From CAYMEV01 sp964431655 [NCBI: uncultured bacterium] (GTDB lineage Bacteria; CAYMEV01): a stretch of DNA of 11,561 bases. The stretch covers positions 1-11,561 of the forward strand of contig CAYSKJ010000099.1 in NCBI GenBank assembly GCA_964431655.1, in the 5' to 3' direction. Below, one piece after another: positions 7,567 to 11,561 of this stretch. The notes below the pieces were generated by a model. It was given only the letters and a program-made list of their open reading frames with translations, was not told the DNA's origin and searched no databases. Numbering within the stretch: the first letter of the stretch is position 1; every line of letters begins with the position of its first letter. The position numbers and the translations under genes are program-made.

Positions 7567-8937
7567 ATGAACGCAAACATTACTGATCTTCACAGGAATC
7601 TGGGGAATCTTTTCAGCCATTCCTGCAGGAAATCCGAATTTGACGGCGGAGACCTCTTCATGACCCATTCCCGTCAGGTAAGCATAAATGTAAAAGACGG
7701 AAAACTCAGCAGTCTCAGGGATAATCTTGAGCAGGGCATGGGCATGAGAGTCTTTAAGGGCAGCAAGATGGTCTTTGCCATAAGCGCTGAGGTGAATAAA
7801 TCTGGTCTTGATGACCTTTTTTCCAATGCCCTGGAGCTGATAAAATTTATCGGGGAGTCGGATTTTACAAAAAACTACAGGCTTGAAGAGATACAGGAAA
7901 ACTATATAAAGAAGCTCGATATCTGGGATGGATATATAGAGGATTTTAAAGTTGAGCCTGAGATCAAATACCTCAAGGGCCTCGAAAGCGACTGCCTCAA
8001 GGCAAGAAGAGAGATAGAATCATCCCGGGGGGCATCCCTGAGCCTTTTCGGCGGCAGTTTCAGTTTCTGCACGGCAGGTGGTTTCTTCCAAAGCTTCGGG
8101 AAGAGCATATACAGCGTAAGCCTGGGTGTAATTGCAAAGAAAGGATCGGAGACAAAATCAAGCTTTGATCACTGGATATCCATCTACAGGAATGAGCTTC
8201 CCCGTTACAAGGCTTTTGCAAGATTCATTGCCAACAAGGCCGTCAGGCTGCTGGGGGGAGAACCCATAAATACAGGCAAGTATCCGGTGCTTTTTCATCC
8301 GGATGCCGGTATAGACCTCTTTTCCGGAATTATAGCAGCATTTAACGGAGACTCGGTCATTAAGGGATCATCCTGTTATGCCGACAGCCTTGGCAAAAAG
8401 ATAGCAAATGAGAATATAAATCTTATCGATGATGCTGTGATGGTTAAGGGTGTATCTTCAATTCCCCTGGATGGTGAGGGTACCAGGGCAAAGAAAAAAT
8501 ATATTATAAGAAAGGGAGTGCTGGAAAACTTCCTGACTGATCTAAACAGCGCGGAGAAACTCAATCTTGAGCCCACAGGGAATGCCTACAGGGATTCCTA
8601 CAGCTCCAGGCCTTATATAAGCTCAACAAACTGCTATCTGGAAGACAATAACAGCTATCCAATTCCTGAAATTATAAAGACGGTCGATTACGGTCTTTAT
8701 GTATTCGAGATACTCGGCTTTGGAATCGACCCCGTATCAGGCAGTGTATCCATAGGAGTCAGCGGATTGCTTCTGGAGGATGGAAAAATGGGAAGGCCGG
8801 TCAGCAGGGTTACAATTGCTGATAGCTTTGAAAATATCCTGAACAATATTACCATGGTTGGGAACGACCTGGTGTTCAGGGGAAGTGTGTCGGTTCCCCA
8901 TTTTCTGGTCAAGGATATTACAGTATCAGGTACCTGA
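7567..8937 (+). CDS. pmbA: TldE/PmbA, non-catalytic partner of TldD
   Basis: Homologous to TldD but without the HExxxH zinc motif, as is usual for TldE/PmbA, which pairs with TldD and helps form the substrate chamber. Family features include the N-terminal strand pair VSINVKDGKLSSLRDNLEQG and GMRVFKGSKMVFA, the central YPVLFHPDAGIDLFSGI, the PLDGEGTRAKKKYIIRKGVL segment and the C-terminal SVSIGVSGLLLEDGK, MVGNDLVFRGSVSVPHFLVKDITVSG. The 456 residues match the roughly 450 of E. coli PmbA. The start has a strong AAAGGAGAGG site (7553-7562) that overlaps the tldD stop, so expression is coupled to tldD. The protein begins MNANITDLHRNLGNLF and has no Sec or Tat signal and no membrane helix, although TldD next to it does. 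It may stay in the cytoplasm or leave as a passenger of TldD. Recognition is confident; location is open. Confidence 0.92.
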   Translation: MNANITDLHRNLGNLFSHSCRKSEFDGGDLFMTHSRQVSINVKDGKLSSLRDNLEQGMGMRVFKGSKMVFAISAEVNKSGLDDLFSNALELIKFIGESDFTKNYRLEEIQENYIKKLDIWDGYIEDFKVEPEIKYLKGLESDCLKARREIESSRGASLSLFGGSFSFCTAGGFFQSFGKSIYSVSLGVIAKKGSETKSSFDHWISIYRNELPRYKAFARFIANKAVRLLGGEPINTGKYPVLFHPDAGIDLFSGIIAAFNGDSVIKGSSCYADSLGKKIANENINLIDDAVMVKGVSSIPLDGEGTRAKKKYIIRKGVLENFLTDLNSAEKLNLEPTGNAYRDSYSSRPYISSTNCYLEDNNSYPIPEIIKTVDYGLYVFEILGFGIDPVSGSVSIGVSGLLLEDGKMGRPVSRVTIADSFENILNNITMVGNDLVFRGSVSVPHFLVKDITVSGT

Positions 8938-8954
8938 TCCAGCCGGGGGGATAG

Positions 8955-10253
8955 ATGAAAATAATCAAGCCGGTATTCGGCGGTTACGGCCTTGGCTTTG
9001 AGAACAGCAGGACCCACTTTATCGAAAAGGCAGTACCCGGGGATGATGTAATACCTTTCATATACAAAAAGCGCAAAAAGGTCCTTTACGGCCGTATAGA
9101 CAGGATGATTGAATCTTCCCACGCCAGGATAAATCCTGCATGTCCCTGTTTTGAACAATGTGCCGGCTGTTCATACCAGATGCTGTCCTATGAGGATGAA
9201 CTGAAACTTAAAAGAACGGTTTTTGAAGAAACTGTCAGCAAGCTTTCGGGTATTCCCTGTTCTGTGAGTGATTTTATAAGATCAGAGACCCGATTTAATT
9301 ACAGGAATAAGATCGAAACAAGTATTTTGACTGACAGGCGCGGGAACCTCAGTATCGGCTTTCACCGAAGGGATGACTGGAGAAGGGTGATTGATATTGA
9401 AAACTGCATGCTGGCAAATAATTCTCTCCAGGAATTCTACAGGTATATCAGGCAATTTTTCAAAGATAACAGGGAAATCATCCCTCAAGAATTTACCCAC
9501 TTTACCATGAGATCAAACCGAAAGGGGGAAATACTGCTTGTCCTCTGGTTTGATAATTTGAAAACCCCATGCAGTTTCCTTGACAGCCTGAATGAAGTGC
9601 AGTATGAAAAGCTGAAGGGAATTAAGGCTTATAATATTGTAAGTAGCCATAAAAGGGATACATCCACAATCCAGATATATATGAGGGGGGATCTTATTAT
9701 TGAGGATAAGTACCGCAATTATAGTTTTGCCATGTCACCTGAGTCTTTTTTCCAGGTCAATCCATATATTACCGACAGGATCACAGAAAAACTCCTGGCT
9801 GTTATAAGGAAAGAAGAACCCGGGGAAGTTTTTGACCTTTTCGCAGGCAATGGATTCTGGGGCATAATGGCCTCCGGCCATGTCAGGAATATTACCGGAG
9901 TGGAGATAAGCGAGCTTTCGGAAAAGGAATTTTATTACAACCAGAAAGCAAATAATATAAATAACTATACCTTCATAAAAACAGATGTAAGGCCTTTCCT
10001 GAAAGAAAGCGCTCTGATGCCGGATATGATTGTTCTTGATCCCCCCAGGGCAGGAATCTCTCCCAGGATAATCACCCGTATCCGTGACAGGGGAGCCTCT
10101 GTAATTGTGTATATATCCTGCAACCCGTCCACCCTTGCCAGGGATCTGTCGGAACTTTCAGGTGGATATTCTGTTAAAGATATTATGCTGTACGATATGT
10201 TCCCGAATACTTATCATGTTGAATGCGTGGTGGTTTTGAAAAAGAATACATAA
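8955..10253 (+). CDS. rlmD: 23S rRNA (uracil-5-)-methyltransferase, RlmD/RumA type with 4Fe-4S cluster
   Basis: Methylates C5 of a uridine (U1939-type) in 23S rRNA using S-adenosylmethionine. Residues 1-55 form a TRAM RNA-binding domain (GGYGLGF, AVPGDDV). The iron-sulfur ligands are Cys63-x5-Cys69-x2-Cys72 plus Cys151, a pattern like RumA of E. coli. The methyltransferase domain holds FFQVNPYITDRI, SAM motif I DLFAGNGFWG (294-303), GVEIS, DPPRAG (362-367), the nucleophile Cys389 in SCNPSTLARD, and the likely general base Glu423 in HVE. The cluster rules out a plain TrmA; RlmC or a dual-site RlmCD remains possible. A TAG directly before the ATG in the same frame fixes the start, which leaves the first TRAM strand shorter than usual. 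G-rich bases at 8945-8950 may serve as a poor ribosome-binding site; the gene lies 17 bases after tldE. It is probably a housekeeping gene riding in the operon. Confidence 0.92.
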   Translation: MKIIKPVFGGYGLGFENSRTHFIEKAVPGDDVIPFIYKKRKKVLYGRIDRMIESSHARINPACPCFEQCAGCSYQMLSYEDELKLKRTVFEETVSKLSGIPCSVSDFIRSETRFNYRNKIETSILTDRRGNLSIGFHRRDDWRRVIDIENCMLANNSLQEFYRYIRQFFKDNREIIPQEFTHFTMRSNRKGEILLVLWFDNLKTPCSFLDSLNEVQYEKLKGIKAYNIVSSHKRDTSTIQIYMRGDLIIEDKYRNYSFAMSPESFFQVNPYITDRITEKLLAVIRKEEPGEVFDLFAGNGFWGIMASGHVRNITGVEISELSEKEFYYNQKANNINNYTFIKTDVRPFLKESALMPDMIVLDPPRAGISPRIITRIRDRGASVIVYISCNPSTLARDLSELSGGYSVKDIMLYDMFPNTYHVECVVVLKKNT

Positions 10254-10275
10254 TATTTTAGAATAGGAGAAGAAA

Positions 10276-11007
10276 ATGAAAAAACATCTTATTTCAGCGT
10301 TTACCTTTCTGCTTGCCGTTTCTTTGATTTATATTCCGCTCAGTGCCGGGGAGGCTGAAGAGGCAGAAATACAGGAAATATCAGAAAATGCCGGTATCCA
10401 GGAAAGCTATAACGGATCCACACCCCTGTTCTTTGCTGTAATGAGAAACAATGAGGAGATAGTCCAAATGCTGCTGGAGAACGGTGCTGATATTGATGCC
10501 CGGGATGCCAGCGGCAGAACTGCCCTTCATATTTCCTGCATGAATTCCGCTTATAATGTTTCAGGGCTTCTTATCCAGAAAAAAGCTGATGTAAATGCCC
10601 GGGATGCCAATGGCTATACACCGCTTTTATATGCAGTCCTGCGGAATAATGATAAAATAACTGACCTTCTTTTGAAAAACAGCGCTGATCCCAATATCAG
10701 GGCGGAAAACAGCCGTTCAGCCCTTCACATCGCATGTATCAACAAAAATACTGATATAGCAAGGATGCTTTTATACATGGGTGCCGAAGTCAATGCTGTC
10801 GAGGATGACGGTACCACTCCTTTGATGAATGCTGTACTCAGGAGCAGTGAAGAGCTTGTAGACACCCTTCTTGAAAAGGGGGCTGATGTAAATATGAAAA
10901 CAAAAAGCAACAGGACTGCCCTTCACATTGCCTGCGCCAACTCAAGTGAAAGAATAGCAAAGAAACTGATAAAAAAGGGCGCTGATGTAAACGCAGTCGA
11001 GCATTAA
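10276..11007 (+). CDS. Secreted ankyrin-repeat protein with six repeats
   Basis: A 243-residue protein made almost wholly of ankyrin repeats, a fold that binds other proteins. A Sec signal peptide is clear: MKKH, a hydrophobic core (about 5-20), and LSA-G as the cleavage site after Ala24, so the protein should be exported, probably to the periplasm. An acidic linker (about 25-43) follows. Six 33-residue repeats occupy 44-241, each ending in a form of GADVNA, and only two residues follow the last one, so there is no C-terminal cap. Repeats alternate between two types: one with TPL, AV and Arg, the other with ALHI, Ala/Ser and Cys. There is no enzyme domain. AGGAG (about 10265-10269) precedes the ATG and the gap to rlmD is 22 bases, so it is likely last in the tldD operon. 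The binding partner cannot be read from sequence; an immunity or scaffold role towards exported TldD would be speculation. Confidence 0.88.
   Translation: MKKHLISAFTFLLAVSLIYIPLSAGEAEEAEIQEISENAGIQESYNGSTPLFFAVMRNNEEIVQMLLENGADIDARDASGRTALHISCMNSAYNVSGLLIQKKADVNARDANGYTPLLYAVLRNNDKITDLLLKNSADPNIRAENSRSALHIACINKNTDIARMLLYMGAEVNAVEDDGTTPLMNAVLRSSEELVDTLLEKGADVNMKTKSNRTALHIACANSSERIAKKLIKKGADVNAVEH
10405..10998 (+). repeat. Six ankyrin repeats arranged as three 66-residue pairs
   Basis: Repeat units of 99 bases begin at 10405, 10504, 10603, 10702, 10801 and 10900. Units 1, 3 and 5 share TPL-x-x-AV-x-R (Arg57, Arg123, Arg189); units 2, 4 and 6 share R-T/S-ALHI-S/A-C (Arg81, Arg147, Arg213 and Cys88, Cys154, Cys220). 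The key residues recur at exactly 66-residue intervals. This points to duplication of a two-repeat block followed by divergence. The repeats are protein-level; DNA identity between units is moderate. Confidence 0.85.
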
Positions 11008-11102
11008 TCCCCCGCAAAAGTATTATTTACAGCAGGGTAATGCATTAAGCACTGATACCATTTCTTTAATCAGATATTCCTGTCTCCCCTTTTTGCCCTG
11101 GG

Positions 11103-11143
11103 TGAAGCAAAAAGAACCGTCCCTTTTGCTTCATTGATTTTTT
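11103..11143 (+). terminator. Rho-independent terminator of the tldD/ankyrin operon
   Basis: TGAAGCAAAA (11103-11112) and TTTTGCTTCA (11124-11133) form a perfect 10-bp stem with an 11-base loop. TTGATTTTTT follows directly (11134-11143), giving a run of six Ts. The stem has only three G-C pairs and its base is separated from the T run by four bases, so it is a moderate rather than strong terminator. It could also work on the other strand, where AAAA pairs lead to a T-rich side. Confidence 0.7.
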
Positions 11144-11162
11144 AAATGTTTTGTGGTATACT
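11134..11162 (+). promoter_or_regulatory. Extended -10 sigma70-like promoter of the last gene
   Basis: TTGATT (11134-11139), a 17-base spacer and TATACT (11157-11162), with TGG directly before the -10 box, which is the extended -10 signature. Transcription would begin near 11169, leaving a leader of about 27 bases with AGGAG at 11185-11189. The -35 box starts on the base after the terminator stem and shares its T-tract. Confidence 0.75.
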
Positions 11163-11195
11163 ATGTCCTGGTTATAAAAATAAAAGGAGTAAGAG

Positions 11196-11561
11196 ATGAT
11201 CAAAAAAAGCCTTTGTTTTCTGGTTCTACTGGTTTTTGTATCCACGCTGGCATCAGGTTTCTCAGAGGTTTTAACCTATCCCTGGGGGGATGAGTCGGGT
11301 AAAGTTTCCTACAGGCTTGATGCAAGCGGATGCTACGGCCCATCGGACTTTCTCTTTTATGACAGGACTTTCTACCTGCTTGACAGGGAGAACAGCGTTA
11401 TTCTCGGCTACGATACGGATACGGACAAGGAATTCATTTTCTGCCGTGTAGATCCTTTGACTGAGGTATTTACTGTAAAGGATGGAATGTATGCCTTTTT
11501 TAACGGCAGTGATATCAAAATCTTTGACCAGGGCCAAAAAGCCCCCCTGGCTGTTCTGCCG
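11196..11561 (+). CDS. Secreted protein of unknown function, N-terminal part (partial)
   Basis: The frame is open from ATG 11196 to the window edge (122 codons) with AGGAG six bases before the start and a good promoter upstream, so it is a real gene cut by the window. It begins with a Sec signal peptide (MIKKSLCFLVLLVFVSTLA, cleavage near Ala19 or after Ser23); there is no lipobox. The mature part is rich in aromatic and acidic residues and reads as short beta strands. The segment GPSDFLFYDRTFYLLDRENS followed by VILGYD resembles one blade of an NHL/beta-propeller protein ('P-S-D-F... Y-V-L-D... N... V-x-x-Y/F-D'), and IKIFDQ later could be the end of another blade. That would fit a periplasmic or surface propeller, but one or two blades are too little to be sure. 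I do not recognise a specific family. Confidence 0.7.
   Translation, partial: MIKKSLCFLVLLVFVSTLASGFSEVLTYPWGDESGKVSYRLDASGCYGPSDFLFYDRTFYLLDRENSVILGYDTDTDKEFIFCRVDPLTEVFTVKDGMYAFFNGSDIKIFDQGQKAPLAVLP

Larger units (their letters stand above)
11008..11195. other. Intergenic region with terminator and promoter, no gene
   Basis: No open frame here looks like a gene. The first 95 bases form a 3' leader-out from the ankyrin gene with no clear structure. The rest holds a terminator hairpin (11103-11143) and the promoter of the next gene (11134-11162). Confidence 0.7.

Noticed and set aside
8697-9158. Antisense open frame across the tldE/rlmD junction
   Set aside because: It overlaps conserved ends of two recognised genes and matches no family I know.
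11008-11040. Read-through of the ankyrin gene into further repeats (truncated array)
   Set aside because: The sequence after the stop reads SPAKVLFTAG then another stop, with no ankyrin-like residues in the frame.

Overview
The window looks like a bacterial chromosome segment with all recognisable genes on the + strand. Base composition is moderate, coding is dense, and Arg AGG and Ile ATA codons are frequent. A membrane-anchored PpiD-type chaperone, Sec- and Tat-type signal peptides, and a PyrK-like and an RlmD-like protein with iron-sulfur cysteine motifs suggest a bacterium with a Gram-negative type envelope, possibly anaerobic. I cannot place it in a phylum from sequence reading alone. 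I see no rRNA, tRNA, CRISPR, insertion sequence or phage gene.

Layout. (1) 2-229: the 3' end of a metallo-beta-lactamase-fold protein like the C-terminal domain of ComEC. (2) 267-294: a strong sigma70-like promoter (TTGACA, 16-bp spacer, TAAAAT) starts a tight three-gene operon: a PpiD-like parvulin (371-2302), a long-chain acyl-CoA synthetase (2304-4082) and a GT4-type glycosyltransferase (4087-5121), with gaps of 1 and 4 bases. (3) 5122-5218: an AT-rich gap with a T-tract and a possible weak promoter. (4) 5219-11007: a second likely operon: a PyrK-like flavin/iron-sulfur electron-transfer protein, a TldD metalloprotease with a twin-arginine export signal, its partner TldE/PmbA without a signal, an RlmD-type 23S rRNA uracil methyltransferase, and a secreted six-repeat ankyrin protein. 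Gaps are 47, 12, 17 and 22 bases. (5) 11103-11143: a hairpin plus T-tract terminator, whose tail overlaps the -35 box of an extended -10 promoter (11134-11162) driving a secreted protein of unknown function (11196 to the window end, incomplete).

How the genes may work together. The first operon combines envelope protein folding, fatty-acid activation and glycan transfer, which fits envelope building, but only the co-transcription is well supported. The second operon is a mix. Its most striking members are the TldD/TldE pair, where only TldD carries a Tat signal. Because Tat moves folded complexes, TldE could be carried out with TldD, placing a protease normally regarded as cytoplasmic in the periplasm. 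The exported ankyrin protein has a clear two-repeat (66-residue) higher-order period.
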